A stretch of DNA of 5,063 nucleotides from Oscillospiraceae bacterium (GTDB taxonomy: Bacteria; Bacillota; Clostridia; Oscillospirales; Ruminococcaceae). Positions 5,062 through 5,063 of this stretch are shown here, piece after piece (position 1 is the stretch's first letter; each line of letters starts with the position of its first letter). Under the pieces are notes generated by a model. The model made no database searches, was not told the DNA's origin, and saw only the letters and a program-made list of their open reading frames with translations. The stretch spans positions 1 to 5,063 of the forward strand of contig JAIDPG010000334.1 in NCBI GenBank assembly GCA_029062865.1, given 5' to 3'. The translations under genes and the position numbers were made by a program.

Positions 5062-5063
5062 AA

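Overview
All recognisable genes lie on the minus strand, so the window reads from right to left: leader and promoter, infC (split by a stop codon), rpmI, rplT, a SpoU/TrmH-family RNA methyltransferase, endonuclease V, then topA running off the left edge. The moderate-to-high GC coding sequence, strong AGGAGG-type ribosome sites, the Firmicutes-style infC-rpmI-rplT order behind a long structured leader, and the protein sequences suggest a bacterium of the Clostridia (Oscillospiraceae/Ruminococcaceae-like). That placement is an inference. There is no phage, CRISPR, tRNA or transposase signal.

Right part (about 3450-5063): an extended -10 promoter at the right edge opens a leader of about 250 nt. 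The leader holds a terminator-like hairpin and upstream segments that could pair alternatively with it, as expected for L20-type autogenous attenuation. infC begins with the rare start codon AUC behind a strong Shine-Dalgarno sequence and has an in-frame UAG at codon 81, exactly between the two IF3 domains. rpmI (L35) and rplT (L20) follow. They are separated by an unusually long spacer of about 185 nt that carries a GC-rich, REP-like hairpin cluster. A strong hairpin just after rplT closes the operon.

Left part (1-3406): the methyltransferase and endonuclease V genes overlap by ATGA and are probably translationally coupled (RNA modification plus inosine-directed nucleic-acid cleavage). A gap of 113 nt with two hairpins and a possible -10 box leads to topA, which is intact for 598 codons and is cut by the window edge inside its first zinc finger.

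The most noteworthy points are the interrupted infC (nonsense mutation or assembly error, split IF3, or stop-codon recoding), its AUC start, the possible terminator/antiterminator switch in the leader, and two families of small intergenic repeats. Most of the window is ordinary housekeeping sequence, and I see no clearly new multi-gene system.
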